Below are positions 10,434-22,740 of a stretch of 64,000 nucleotides of DNA, piece after piece. The notes beneath the pieces are model-generated. The model searched no databases. It was given only the letters and a program-made list of their open reading frames with translations, and was not told the DNA's origin. Source of the DNA: Siphonodentalium dalli (Eukaryota > Mollusca > Scaphopoda > Gadilida > Siphonodentaliidae); assembly GCA_032622095.1 (NCBI GenBank), contig CP136066.1, positions 110,381,319 through 110,445,318 of the forward strand, read 5' to 3'. The position numbers were made by a program, and so were the translations under genes. Each line of letters begins with the position of its first letter. Positions within the stretch are counted from its first letter, which is position 1.

Positions 10434-10677
10434 GCATTCAACTGCTAATAAATACCGTAGTCACGTACAAGAAACAAATTCAGAAAGTATAATGATATTG
10501 TCTTCATCTGGAGAACGGTGTCACGGATATTTTAGTTCACAAGTACTACCAAGGTGCATTCAATTGCTAATAAATACCGTAGTCACTTACAAGAAAGAGA
10601 TTCAGAAAGTATCATGATATTGTCTTCATATTGAGAACGGTGTCACTGATATTTTAGTTCAAAAGTCTTACCAAGGT
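10434..10677 (+). repeat. Tandem duplication, two units of 122 bp
   Basis: The block CTGCTAATAAATACCGTAGT at 10442 recurs as TTGCTAATAAATACCGTAGT at 10564. Each unit ends with TTTTAGTTCA, AAGT, then ACCAAGGTGCA. Differences are scattered substitutions. Confidence 0.9.
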
Positions 10678-13033
10678 GCACCATCATCCAGACGCTGTTA
10701 ACATGTGTTGTTTGTGCGGCTGTGGTATCGCATGCATTGGGGGGGGGGGTGGGGGTAAGAGAATAATATGATATGAGAATTGTGAGAAACAGTCTGTCGA
10801 AGACTTTACATTGGCATTCCTTCGCTACCCGTCCCCCAGACACGCGTCCTCCATTCAGCACTATTCGGATCATTCAAATCCAATACAATGCATCGTGAAC
10901 GTATATGCCATGTGATTCTTCTTTGAATCTACCCCCCAATGACAGTTTTATAGTTATTTGTTATGTACGCGCACGTAACAAAGAGGGTTTGTGTACCCGC
11001 GGTGGGTAATATTGTGGCATTCATTGATCCACAACCACAATCAGGAAAAGCAACATTCTATCACAAAGAAACACGCAATATGGAGTCAGTGGTAATACAA
11101 AATCTATACGTTAATTAAAGCTGTGAGTTCCATCAGCAAATCCGGTCACACAGGGACAACTCTCCAGAGTAAGCGGAGTAGATGTGGGAGTAATAAAGTG
11201 AATTCCGGATATTGCTCATCAGCATAACATAAATATGCTTTATGCTCCCATCGTCACTCGTGTCGCATGCGTATGTAACTTGGGTACTCCCATTAAGGGA
11301 CCACAGGGGACGTATATAGCCACCTGGGGCTTGAGGAATCTCACCACCCAATCCAACAGATGTTATTGTCTGATACAGAATCAGAAGTGGGAATGTTTTT
11401 GATTTTATACCAAAAGTAGTATATTTTCTAATCCAGTAGGAAATTTTCCAACAGTTTGAAGGCTTTGATGTATACCAATTGGAATATTTCAGCGATACAT
11501 GTGACGCACTGTGTCGGTCGCTAGTTGTGGACTGGCACATGGTGACAAGGGGATGAAACCATTTTCAACAGTTGGAATTTTTAGACCAATAGTAGCATAT
11601 TTTTCTACTTTTTGTCAAAATTGTGGACTGTAATGGCCATCAGTTGGAATGTTTGAGGTAATATATCAGTTGGAAGGTTCTTATCCAAGGAGGATGGGAT
11701 GGGATGCAAATGGAATTTCACGAGTATGCATGGGCGTTCGGTGTGGTTCATTGCAAGGTGGACACCCCCAACGGAGACCCTCTACATATAGCTACGTCCC
11801 TATGCGTGGACACTATACATGGAGCTATACATATGCCCCATCATATATTACACCACGTTAGTGTGAAATTACCTGAACCAATATTTCGAGCATCAGACAA
11901 CTGCACCAGTCCAATAAAACATGGTAATTTGATTACAACAAACTTAATTCGCAACACACCGATTGGTCCTGGGGTTAATTCATTGTATTTCTTTTTGCAT
12001 ACTAGACAAAAACAAATTATGCAAATACATGATAAAAACCTTTTGAAAGCCGACACCTGACGAATAATGACATGTTCATATGTAGCTGCAAACAATATCT
12101 GCAAGAAATTATCAGATACAATTGTGTACTGATATTTTATTGCCGCAAAGAGTACACCGGTGAGAACGCAGCGGTTTAGATGGCTATGGTTGAGCTCAAT
12201 CAGAACAGTATTATTCGTGCTGGTATACGTGAACTGCGTCCGGTAAACAACATTTAGTCCATACTGGCAATTCACAGCATTATGAAATATCCAACTTTTG
12301 AACTTTATTACCGTATATTTGGGGTGGGGCGAAGCATCAGACCCATGTCCGACAACGTTGCAGGTACACGCCTATGTTACAAAGCAATACATAGTGCGAG
12401 CATATATGGGGGGGGGGGTGACAAAGGTTATTATGGTGTTTTGGCAAATCGGATGACCCCACCACATTGAGACCCCATATGAAGTTTTCTAGAGTTGTTG
12501 ATTTTGGTTTGGTTCGTGGGGATATGGTGTACATCACTTTACCAAACATACAGGGTGTATAGCGACATGGGACCCCCGTCAACTATGGTAAATTTGTTCA
12601 ACAGTTGGAAATTCCATACCTGACACAATATCAGTTGGAAATTTTCACACAACAGTAAGTTGAAATTGCTCTTGTAGTCTGCTTTCCCAACCAGTAATGC
12701 ATGTTGAATTTGTTGTTATAGTCGATTAGTTGCATATCTTTTGGTATCTTGGTCAAATTATTGATTCGGAATTTCCTCTATAGGTCCCTGCCTCTCCAGT
12801 AGTATCCAGTCCAAATTCAAGTAAAACAAATATAAACAACAAGGCATGTGAGGTACCAGGTGGGGAATTCAAAGCAGAGGGGGATGCAAATTGATGTATG
12901 CGAGAGTTTTGCGATGAATGGCAACAAGCCATATTTCCGACTAAATCCTGAAAAAATACCCATAATTCTACTGTGGTCAAGTGATCAATTACTTTGGACA
13001 TTACTGTATAGGGGGATAAAGGTTGTTTTTTTT
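10678..13033. other. Non-genic stretch with homopolymer tracts and CAGTTGGAAATT motifs
   Basis: Contains G-runs at 10740-10749 and 12410-12418 and repeated CAGTTGGAA motifs (11641, 11667, 12602, 12632). The text GGTGTGGTTCATTGCAAGGT near 11738 resembles GGTGTGGTTCAATGGGGTGG near 32150, followed in both by a GGTGGACACCCCC-like run, so a diverged repeat may be shared. Minus-strand ORFs of 135 codons (11540-11133) and 144 codons (12275-11841) are the longest, but I recognise no domain and they may be chance. Confidence 0.4.
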
Positions 13034-13157
13034 GTGATTTCGGAAATGCACAGAGCGAATATACTGTGGCAAATTTAGTTAATGGGCCATGGCGGAGACG
13101 GAGCACATTAACTGGTATTGCCACAGTATTTTCGCCCTATGCCTTTCCGAAATCACG
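13034..13157. repeat. Imperfect inverted repeat (hairpin of about 50-bp arms)
   Basis: The left arm has GTGATTTCGGAAATGCACAG then GCGAATATACTGTGGCAA; the right arm has ATTGCCACAGTATTTTCGCC then GCCTTTCCGAAATCAC. About 20 bases separate the arms. This could be a very short MITE. Confidence 0.75.
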
Positions 13158-13277
13158 TGGGAATATCTAGCGGTGAAGGCAAACTTTGTGACAGTTTATT
13201 GGTTATTCGACCGCCCCCCCCCCCCCGCAAATCGTTGATGTTTCAGGGGGTATATTGGCAGCAAGTGCAATAGAATC

Positions 13278-13600
13278 ATCAATGGCTGCGGACACACGTA
13301 TCACAGTATCCATGGAATAGTAGGTGTGACAATTTATTATGGTGGAGTTTGGTGACAATTGGTCCTCATAATTAATATGACATAGTAAGCCATGTTGCCC
13401 GTCGAGTTTCCGCACAATGAGTCGACTTGACCAATTAACCCATCGCGTTTCACCAAGGTTGATCTCTACTCATTACGTTTTGCTAAATTGTATTGGCTAC
13501 GATATATATAATTGCACGATCGATCGTCCAGAATTGTGTTTGACCGTGGCCTGGTGGCAATTCCTCATTGACTCACATATATGCACGTGGTACATTTGTA
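13278..13600 (-). repeat. Dispersed repeat R1, copy 2 (inverted)
   Basis: Reverse complement of 1-334, running from ATGGCTGCGGACACACGT to CATATATGCACGTGG. It is directly followed by a LINE 3' fragment, and then by a third R1 piece in the opposite orientation at 14366-14511. A C13-type homopolymer run at about 13214-13226 precedes it. Confidence 0.8.
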
Positions 13601-14332
13601 TATGACCTCAATGCATGCATGTTTATCTACTTATATTAATTTCATGAGTATTAAGACAGTACCCCAATTGCGTATTAAGACGGTTCCCCAATTGAGTCTG
13701 TTTTTTATTTTGCGACGTTTAGTTCTACGCATAAGATTTGACTCACTTACATTTTCTGAGAAATTACACGGGCGATTAGTAAGAACAATCGTGGCTGTTG
13801 GCAGAATGGGTTATTCATTAAGTTATCAAGTGGACTTGTGTGTTAGCGTGCAAAATATTACTGCGTGGTTGAGTAAAGATCAACAGCGACAAGACATTCA
13901 GGTAGATACATCCTTGACGAATACCGATTATTCCGACAGAATCTGCACTCTATGTAATCTCGAAATCGGCGATGAATATCACATGGTACTGAAGTGTAGG
14001 GAACTTAGCGATTAAGAATAAAATATCTAAAACCCTAATTCTATCAAAGACCAAACACTTTTAAATTAGCCGCTCTATTTAACTCCCGAAATCATAAGAC
14101 AGTTAAAAACCTGTCAGTATTTTTAGGAAGGTCCTTGAGATATTTAGGTCCCCCTGAAGCTTACTACCAGCAGCATGTCGAACTTAAACAGTGTAGGTAA
14201 AGAATATCGTCCACCCCATGTCTACATGTATACCTGTAATGATATATACATTGTATTTTTGTAAACAACTCTTCTGTAATGTCTATATTGACGATCTGAA
14301 TAAACTTAATTGAATTGAATTGAATTGAATTG
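13601..14332 (+). mobile_element. LINE 3' end (RTE-like), 5'-truncated, with AATTG tail
   Basis: The plus-strand frame ending at 14015 contains RICTLCNLEIGDEYHMVLKC, the CxxC...H...C knuckle at the end of a LINE polyprotein, matching the style of the family at 55390-56713. Non-coding 3' sequence follows to a tail of four to five AATTG units (about 14309-14332), a typical microsatellite-like LINE terminus. Everything before the knuckle is lost or unrecognisable. It lies between inverted pieces of repeat R1, which suggests insertion into or next to R1. Confidence 0.7.
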
Positions 14333-14365
14333 AGAGATCGAGCGTCACTGGTAGAACTTAGTAGA

Positions 14366-14511
14366 CTCATTGTGCGAATTTGCATAGGGCGACATGGCTT
14401 GCGATGGCATATTAATTATGACAACCAATTGTCACTAAACTCCACCATAATAAATTGTCACACCTACTATGCCTTCGCTACTGTGATACGTGTGTCCGCA
14501 GCCAATGTGTC
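14366..14511 (+). repeat. Dispersed repeat R1, copy 3 (partial)
   Basis: Matches the right half of copy 1 (ACTCCACCATAATAAATTGT, ACTATGCC, CGTGTGTCCGCAGCCAAT) and is the inverse of 13278-13420. Confidence 0.8.
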
Positions 14512-15569
14512 ATTACCGCGGGTCCTCATCCACAATGACAATGTATTTATATTTAAAATAGGATGTAAAATCGAGTTTTCGAGACTTAATGTAAACTTGA
14601 CCCATGCCCCCTGCATGGGGGCATGAATACCTCGCACCACATGTGTGTGTATAACGGTTGTTTTGTTTGCATTCTTTATCTCATTGAGACCAGTCTGTTA
14701 CCATTAATGCATGAACAAAGTGTATCCATAAAGTTCCATTTATATTAAAAACTAGCAGAAATTACATTTTTATAAAAAGCGACGAATATAAACAGGAAAT
14801 CACAATGAGCTCAGTCACCAGTACATGCTGTTTACTTAACCTGTCCTTGGGTTTTTAAAGCTATCATGCTTTTGAAGCTTTTTTGTCGTAGTATTTACTT
14901 GCAACATATTATGAAACGAATAACGCTTTGATATATTGAATGAACTAATGAATTATTTACGCTACATCTTGATGCGTGTTTTGCGTGTGGGAAAATATAG
15001 CTCAGTTTCTTTCTAAGACTTACCGGTTATAAAGACGTGTGTTGTTATTTTTAAAGACTATTCAATTAAAGGCCTATTCGTGACCAAATGTCAAGTTATG
15101 ATCATGTTATGTGTATCTTATAGCGTGGACTGCTGTGTGGAGATGTCATTACGTTCACCTGCCAATGAGATTAATGTCACAGAGAGTCACGACATTTTGC
15201 CACCTGCATGGTCCAGATTTCACTGATTGTGTTACACTATAAAGGGACCCAGGGCAGTCGCAGTGGGTAAATTTGCAAACAATATTAAAGTATGTAAAAA
15301 CATTAGCACTAACAACAGTGAGAGATAGATAAACTATGATCTTATATATTCATTATTGATAATTACCACATAAAAAAATGTCATGTATTGAAACCATTGT
15401 TATGTAAACAAAACTGTTACAGTGATGTGTCAAAAAAAACAAACAGCGAGAATCGTGCCATAAGTTCAAATATATTCGTATGCAAATTATTTTCAAAATA
15501 TGTTTTCAATGATTTGACCTTTTCCAATGTTTACAGTGAAATTTTAATTACACTTTTGAATCTTATTCG
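14512..15569. other. Stretch with no recognised gene
   Basis: AT-rich, no repeat match seen, only short ORFs. Confidence 0.4.
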
Positions 15570-16239
15570 ACTAATTTGACTTGTACTATATCGGTAATTC
15601 CGCCGTAACAGTAATGTGTATATGCTTGTCGATATACGATGTTTCTTTGTTATACCATAGTACATGTACATGATGTAAATAAAATTGAATACAAAATTTT
15701 TAAAAAAGTTTTACATGACAATGGTTTTGAGGTGCGAAATTTCATTATTGGCGAAATTAATAACAACGGCTATCTAATTTGCATGTATTTGTTAAGTATA
15801 GTAGTTTTGCTGACATTTATTCTATTATGCATGAACCCACTTCAAAGACATTGAGTCCCTTTAAATATGCATTCAGTGTTCCAGACCTCCAGTTACAACA
15901 ACAACTAATTTGACTTGTACTATATCGGTAATTCCGCCGTAACAGTAATGTGTATATGCTTGTCGATATACGATGTTTCTTTGTTATACCATAGTACATG
16001 TATATGATGTAAATAAAATTGAATACAAAATTTAAAAAACAGTTTTACATGACAATGGTTTTGAGGTGCGAAATTTCATTATAAGCGAAATTAATAACAA
16101 CGGCTATCTAATTTGCATGTATTTGTTAAGTATAGTAGTTTTGCTGACATTTATTCTATTATGCATGAACCCACTTCAAAGACATTGAGTCCCTTTAAAT
16201 ATGCATTCAGTGTTCCAGACCTCCAGTTACAACAACAAC
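15570..16239 (+). repeat. Tandem duplication, two units of about 334 bp
   Basis: Unit one starts ACTAATTTGACTTGTACTAT near 15570 and unit two starts with the same text near 15904; both end with CCAGACCTCCAGTTACAACA. I counted only a handful of differences by eye (for example ATTGGCG versus ATAAGCG and a shorter T run), so the duplication looks recent. No coding frame is meaningful. Confidence 0.95.
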
Positions 16240-16316
16240 ATAAAAATATATAATTCAACATCATGTTCTGCTTTGTTCTGTTGGAAACAAAATATGACAT
16301 TTACAATAAACCTATA

Positions 16317-16475
16317 TAAGGATTAACTGTCATGTGGACTGTTTTTATGGAGATGTAACGGTGAGGTAAGTGGACATAACTTGTGTAAAACCCGAAGGGT
16401 TTTACATACAAGTTATGTCCACTTACCTCACCGTTACATCTCCATAAAAATAGTCCACATGACAGTTAATCCTTA
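16317..16475. repeat. Long near-perfect palindrome with a GAA triloop
   Basis: The left arm (16317-16393) and right arm (16397-16475) pair almost completely: TAAGGATTAACTGTCATGTG pairs with CACATGACAGTTAATCCTTA, and so on inward to AAAACCC-GAA-GGGTTTT. I see one substitution (CTGTTTTT versus CTATTTTT) and one two-base indel. The centre is a C-GAA-G triloop. It could be a snap-back MITE or a product of hairpin-primed repair. Confidence 0.95.
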
Positions 16476-16479
16476 CATT

Positions 16480-17424
16480 TATATACATTTAGCGAAAAAG
16501 CCACTTTTGTAAATATACTTAAATCGAAAAGTGTATCGTGACAAGATCAGCCCAAAATACCCAATAGCACCCTTGGCAAAAGTTAATAGGAACAATTTAT
16601 CTTCATGTTGAAACCCGATGATGTATTAAGTCAATCCTGCGCGAGTCCAAATGCGCCCAAAACATTACGCGTTCGTCTTTCCAAACCTAATGACGTATCG
16701 ATGGTGTTATTAGCTTGGTGTTATGAGGCGTTACGCATTCACCGAGAAATAACTGCAACTAGCCACGTGGGCGCCGACCAATCAGAATGCTGGATTTAGT
16801 GATGACAACACTTAGTGTGTAAATATATATAAATAAATACTAAATATTATAATTTATTATTGAAACAAAAAGAAGAAAGTAATAAGTGTTGTCCCTCTAA
16901 AACATCCATCTGCAAACATGTTATTTTGTACACTAGCTCCTAAATAAGAAGTGATATAGGTTTCATGCTGGAACCCTAAATACATCTTTAAACCCCATGG
17001 ATATATGGACTGAATTTTTGTTCGCGTTTTGTTGCATTCCGATAAATACGATAACCCATTATATACTAAATGGTTTCTCAGAAGACGACAGACATATATG
17101 GACAGATAAAACAAGTGCAGAATACTATTAATTTGTGGGAAATGTTCAGATAATAAGTTCAACGTTTGTTGATCTTATCATATAAATATTTCCTAAGGGA
17201 AGTACTCGTGAATGAGTATTTCATAAATGAAGGTGTCGATACCTTTATACGGACTGCATATAGCACCAAAGACATATTTATTTTAAAATGGGTCCCGATG
17301 TTTGTTTAAACCAAAATGTGGCATAGAAATCGGACGTGCGGACTTGTGCGGATGTATAATAACAAAAATCATTACAAGATAACTTATGGTATCCCTTTAA
17401 AACGTCAAATATGTATATAATAAA
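16480..17424. other. Stretch with no recognised gene
   Basis: No repeat match or recognisable ORF between the palindrome and the LINE. Confidence 0.4.
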
Positions 17425-19225
17425 TTCAATAGCATGTTTCTTGGATGTATGGAAGGCATTTGATACCGTATGGATAAATGGCCTACTGTTCAAACTCATT
17501 CAACGTAATATCCAGGGAAAAAGTCTTAGAATAATTCATAATCTCCTAACTGGAATGAAATGTTCACTTATATACAACGGATATCAATCAAAATGGATTG
17601 ACGTACTTCATGGAGCCTGACAGGGGGTACCCTCTCCCCGATTTTTTACACCATATACATTGTCAGTTACTGTGGGATCTTGAGCGGGCGGCATGTGGTC
17701 TGAAAATAGGTGGCATTAATTTATGTTCACCAACTCATGCAGATGATATGTTGTTAATGTCGTTAACTCCAACTGGGTTACAATCACTCTGCTCAATTTG
17801 CAGTTCATACAACTCTATTTGGCGCTACAAATACAATGCATCAAAGAGTTACACAATAGTCTTCAATGAATCAAAAGCCGACCACTCTGGATCTCACAGG
17901 AAATGGACTCTTGGTCGAAACGAAATGACCGAAGTTACCTCCGTCACTCACTTAGGCATTGCTATAGATAAATTCAAATTCGCGTCATCCCTAGTAGATG
18001 AGGTATGCACCAAGATAAGAGGAACATTTTTTATGTTGTCAAATGCAGGTGTGTACGCAGGCGGTCTAACATCTGATATCACTAATACTGATAAGCTTAA
18101 ACTTGAACGCATTCACCGATTTTGCTTAAAACGTATTCAGGGTTTGCATCCCCAGACCCGCACGGCTATGGTAGAGGGGTTGCTTGGTATCCAGTCACTC
18201 AGTTACTTCATAACCAAACGCAGGCTGTCTTTGTATCGCTCATTATGCAATATGAGTAGTGACAAGGCTACGAAGCAACTTTTTTTTACTATCGCACATC
18301 TGAATCGTACTTCGCACAGGGGAGTCCTTTCATTAGAAAAGTTGAATCAGACCTTAAGGATCTGACGATTGCTCACGTGTATGAGGAATTTTCATCAGAA
18401 TCAAAAGTAGCGAATAAACACCATTGGAAGTCCCTGGTCAACAACGCAATGATGTCCAACTCTAGAAACGAATGGCAACACATTGTATCAACACATAGTA
18501 ACTTCGGTCGTTTCGCTACCGTCCAAACAAACCTGCACATGTCCCACCTTTGGAAAGCATGCCACAAATACCCCAGACACAAGAAATTTTACTTTCTCAT
18601 TGTGCAATTACTATGCATGTTGAAATTCGTTGAGGACATTGTGTGCATAAGATGTGGGGCAATTTATAATGATACCGTGAATCATGTTTTTAACGACTGT
18701 TCTTCTCTGGTAGACTCAAGAAATGACACATGGTACCGTTTCCTCTCACATTTCCACGTAGACTGTTATATGTGCATTGATAATCTCCCGGTGGACAAAC
18801 AAATGCTCATGTTCATTGGGTATATCCCAAATTCTCTCCATGGCATCGCTGATGATGTCCTGGAGATTGTCGATTTTATGGTGAGAGAAGCCGCTCAAAT
18901 CTGGTACCTATGGATGCTCGGGGATAATAGACATTAGTTCATTATAATGTTCCCCATATTTCATTCCTTCTCTAACCATCACTGCGTTGATATTTTCCAT
19001 CGTGTAATCTTTTACGTGTATATGCGCATGTTTACGGTTTTCAGGCCACTATATATATGTGTGTGTCCAATTATATTAATGTCTTGTGTCTCTGTGTTTG
19101 TACATAATTGTTTGTGCATGAAATATTTGTGTAATTCCTTATTTATATTCTACGTATTTTGCTTTATTATATATTGACTCTTCAGAAATGGAGGAATAAA
19201 AGATATATATATATATATATACATA
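17425..19225 (+). pseudogene. Non-LTR retrotransposon reverse transcriptase, 5'-truncated and frameshifted
   Basis: Three plus-strand frames join into one reverse transcriptase. 17411-17620 has FLDVWKAFDTVW (first catalytic aspartate) and ends in WIDVLHGA just before a stop where the GxxQG-type block belongs. 17598-18365 has THADDMLLMS (the xADD box, usually YADD) and the thumb with RFCLKRIQGLHPQTRTAMV. 18377-18937 ends with CIRCGAIYNDTVNHVFNDC, the terminal zinc knuckle. Frames change near 17610 and near 18325. A 3' untranslated tract runs to an (AT)n tail at about 19203-19222. The N-terminal fingers, endonuclease and ORF1 are absent. The LINE at 42060-43140 looks like a relative. Confidence 0.9.
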
Positions 19226-19499
19226 GCGTCTGTATTGCAGTATGCTTGTTCCAATCATCTTATTTTATCTTGCACCAGATTTTAAATAAAAAATAAAGTA
19301 GGTTTCATAAAAATTGGCATAGAACCTGGAATTCTGACAGGTTAAATTAAAATAAATCTCATTGAAATTATATATATGTTTAATACAATTGCCTACACAT
19401 ATAAATTCAAACTGCCAACGCTCTTCGGTCATTGGCTCATGCATGCCGAAGACGCGATTGGTTCGTTTTTTGTTGTCAATTCTATACGATATGATTTTC
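19226..19499. other. Short stretch with no recognised gene
   Basis: No gene or repeat match seen. Confidence 0.35.
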
Positions 19500-19915
19500 G
19501 ATTAAGGGTAATATACGTTCATACACTGGCAAGTTTGCACGGTATGGTTTGTAGGCATTTTGTCGTAGAAAACGATATGGTACCATAATATAAACGGAAA
19601 CAAGCACATAAAGTGCAACTGTGCCATAGCTAACTGCGTGCGAAGTAAAATCTCTGTAGTTCCAATAATAATGATGTTACCGAAATTTGCCTGCATATAT
19701 CAAGCAATTGTCTCGCAAGAATAATTCATACAGATATTTGAAGGCAATTCCAGTAGCACTGTTAAAAGTGGAACTAGATAAATTTTACTTCTCATGTCTT
19801 TCGCTTTGCACGTTTCCTTTAATATGCTGGTACCATTTGGTTTTCTATGACGAAATGCTCGCAAAACATACCGTGCAAACTTTCAGCGTATTAATGTATA
19901 CCCTAATTTCCATTT
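19500..19915. repeat. Imperfect inverted repeat, arms about 110 bp
   Basis: The left arm (about 19505-19612) with GCAAGTTTGCACGGTATGGT and TGGTACCATAATATAAACGG pairs with the right arm (about 19795-19910) holding ACCGTGCAAACTTTCAGCGT and TTAATATGCTGGTACCATTT. Divergence is roughly one base in four or five, so it is older than the other palindromes here. Confidence 0.7.
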
Positions 19916-20214
19916 AGTATTCTAACAATACAATTCAAATCACATCAATTAAATAATAAAACAATAATTAATAAATAAGTGTTGCCATGACATGTCCAAC
20001 TACATATATTTCTACAGTGCACATGATGACATGCATAATTTTTATTCAGAACGTTTATCAAAGCACTGCATGATCACGTTACAGTTTTTTCTGCTTATGC
20101 CAGGGTTTTCATTCCTGAATTCCTTCATTGGCATATATCGTTCTTTTAAAGATCCATGGTCCAAAGTGATACCAATAACAATTTAATTAATTAACTAGTG
20201 AATTAACGGTTAAT

Positions 20215-20480
20215 TCTCAGTTTACCATACAGGTAAAAGAAAAATGAACACTATTTGCAATCACCATCATTCGTATAAATTGTCACAGACAGCCCAAAAT
20301 TATATAAGACAGCCCAAAATTATAAAAACCATGCCTCAGTTTTACGCTGAAATGAACACGCAAAAAACGATCATTATTTAATAAAAACTCTCTTTATTAT
20401 TCACCGCTTTTGGGAAACGAAAACATGGACGCTCTTTATAAGAGGCCATTCGTTGGAATTTTAGCTCGACTGACGGTAGC
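20215..20480 (+). repeat. Dispersed repeat R3, copy 1
   Basis: Resembles 34405-34640 in the same orientation: AAGAAAAATGAACAC, ATGCCTCAGTTTTACGCTGA, GAACGCTCTTTAT-like motifs, CGCTTTTGGGAAACGAAAAC, CTCTTTATAAGAGGCCATTC, GCTCGACTGAC. In the second copy it is joined directly to repeat R2, so R2 and R3 may be parts of one longer element. Confidence 0.7.
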
Positions 20481-21559
20481 ATGGACCTCCCTACATAAGG
20501 GACGATCAGCGGAATATGCTGAAAAACATTAAACACGTGATAAAACGTTTTGGTTTGAAAGTCGATGAGTTAAAGTGATGTGAAACACTCCGGAAGGGTG
20601 ATCAAATAGAAATGGAGAATACTCTTGATCAAAGTAGTTATTTTTACGAATATTAATCCAAATTTACAACACACATCGTCATTCTTATATATTAATTAAA
20701 TGCAATGAGTCTCGATGGCGATATCATTTGCGTTAGTTTATCGCCCATTGTTGCGTCCCGAATCTAGATGTAAATATTTACAATTGAGCGTAGTTCAGAC
20801 GATGTTTTCTATGGAGTGGTATGGTTGATTTCTTTGAGATTTTCGGCGATGTTAGTATAATGATACATGCCCCCAGTTGACATAGCACTTGCGAACTAAT
20901 TTATCAGTTTCACACACCCGAACAAGTCCATAATATGTCTTTAAGAAGCTGGTGAGTATTGCAAATTGCTGACTGATACACATATCGTACTCCGAGGAGT
21001 AGAATGGTTTATAAATTAGGTCATGGCTGTCAACAAATATGCTTCACATGCTGATATTATTACCTACATCCATGAAAAAAACTAATCAGTCATGAATGAA
21101 GCAAGGTTTATTAGCGAAACCCTGCTTCTTATAACGTTATCGGTAAGTGGATCACTGGAGTTGGATTTTCGCATATCACGTGCGAGTTTCCATCAAACAA
21201 AATCCCGCCAGTGTGGAAATCGTAAACGTACAGTTAAACATGATGCTTTAGTACTGAAACAACCAACGACAAAACGCAAACGTATGGCATTCTGCCAATT
21301 CATTGTCGTGTCCAGAATGAGGTATACATGGTTCACACATACCTGGGGGAAATCATATCCTCGACCATTAACCGTGTATTGATATCAATAGAGTCTTCAT
21401 TCGACCCGGTTAAGATTTGAAACGACCAGACATTTCAGCAAAACGGTATTTATGTATGCTATCGGATGATTCGGTTTCAATAGTGATAGGTCCATGAAAG
21501 TTGTTGATAAAAGCCAAAGCCGAGATATACAAACTTTCTTCAGTAAACATTGGAATTAT
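20481..21559. other. Stretch with no recognised gene
   Basis: A 96-codon plus-strand ORF (21092-21382) has no domain I recognise. No repeat match seen. Confidence 0.4.
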
Positions 21560-22351
21560 TAATAGCTGGTGGGCCCGACTTCGTCCGGGCTGTTTCCCCT
21601 CTGATTTCATCGGGAAAAAAGTACCCATAGGTATAAAATTTCGTTGAAATCCGTATTTTACCCGATTTGACCTTGAATTGACATTTTTTAAGGTCAAGGT
21701 CAGGTCGGGGTCATCATCTGATCCGTCCAAATCACTCCCCGGACAAAAGTAAAAATAGGTATAAAATTCGTCGAAATCCGTCCGTTTTACTCGATTTGAC
21801 CTTGAATTGACCATTGTGAAGGTCAATGTCAGATCGCGGTCACGATTTTGATCCGTCCAAAAGACTCCCGGACAAAAGTATTCCTAGGTATCAAATTTCG
21901 TCGAAATCCGTCCGTTTTACCCGATTTGACCTTGAATTGACCTTTTTGAAGGTCAAGGTCAGGTCGGGGTCACGATTTGACCCGCTAAAAAGACTCCCGG
22001 GACAAAAGTAGCCATATGTATCAAATTTCGTCGAAATCTGTCCGTTTTACACGATTTGACCTTGAATTGACCATTTGAAGGTCAAGGCAAGGTCGGGGTC
22101 ACGATTTGACCCGTCCAAAACACTCCCCGGACAAAAGCATCCCTAGGTATCAAATTCGTCGAAATCCGTCCGTTTTACCCGATTTGACCTTGATTGACCT
22201 TTTTGAAGGTCAAGGTCGGGTCGGGGTCACGATTTGACCCGTCCAAACACTCCCTGGACAAAATTACCCCTAGGTATCAAATTTCGTCAAAATCCGTCTG
22301 GCAGTTTCCCCGGCCATATCTAACAGACAGACAGAAGTCCCAAAATATATA
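21560..22351 (+). repeat. GGTCAAGGTCA repeat element, copy 2
   Basis: Head TAGCTGGTGGGCCCGACTTC (21564), then about six tandem units of roughly 120-130 bp with TTGACCTTGAATTGACC and GAAGGTCAAGGTCAGGTCGG, then the tail GGCAGTTTCCCCGGCCATAT, short ACAG repeats and AGAAGTCCCAAAATATATAT. This shows the full head-core-tail layout. Confidence 0.9.
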
Positions 22352-22740
22352 TTAGACGAGCCGATGAGCCCGACGTTGTCCGGCTATTCAAAAACCAAAT
22401 TTCAAGTCGATAGCTCAACCCGTTTCCGAGATCTGGTCTGCGAATGCGCGAAGCTTGTGTCGCACGGGCTCGGCGACCCGATAAAAATCGTATCCGGGGC
22501 AAGATACATTCACATAGCAAATTTTAAGTCGATAGCTCCACCCGTTTCCGAGATCTCGTCTGAACATGCGCTGCATGGGCGTCGCACGGGCTCGCCAATA
22601 CGACAAGGACGACGCCTGGTCAAACTACACACACGTACCAAGTTTCGTCCCGATCGGTCCGAGAATAGTAGATTTTGTATAAATGACATACAGACAGACA
22701 GACAGACAGACAAACAGAGGTCTTCAAAATATATATGAGA
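22352..22740 (+). repeat. Related repeat element with a different core
   Basis: It has a similar head (GCCGATGAGCCCGACGTTGT) and a similar tail ((ACAG)n at about 22689-22716, then AAATATATATGAGA), but the core differs. Two units carry AAGTCGATAGCTCMACCCGT then TTCCGAGATCTSGTCTG and GTCGCACGGGCTCG. It lies head-to-tail between copies 2 and 3 of the GGTCAAGGTCA element. Confidence 0.8.

Noticed and set aside
11841-12275. 144-codon minus-strand ORF
   Set aside because: No recognisable domain, no splice-site logic, and several ORFs of this size are expected by chance in 64 kb of both strands.
20481-21559. 96-codon ORF at 21092-21382 as a gene
   Set aside because: No domain, no start context worth noting, no neighbouring exons; left unannotated.
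22364-22738. 124-codon ORF ending in DRQTDRQT-like text
   Set aside because: It runs through a repeat element, and the ending is the translated ACAG microsatellite; no conservation of frame between copies.
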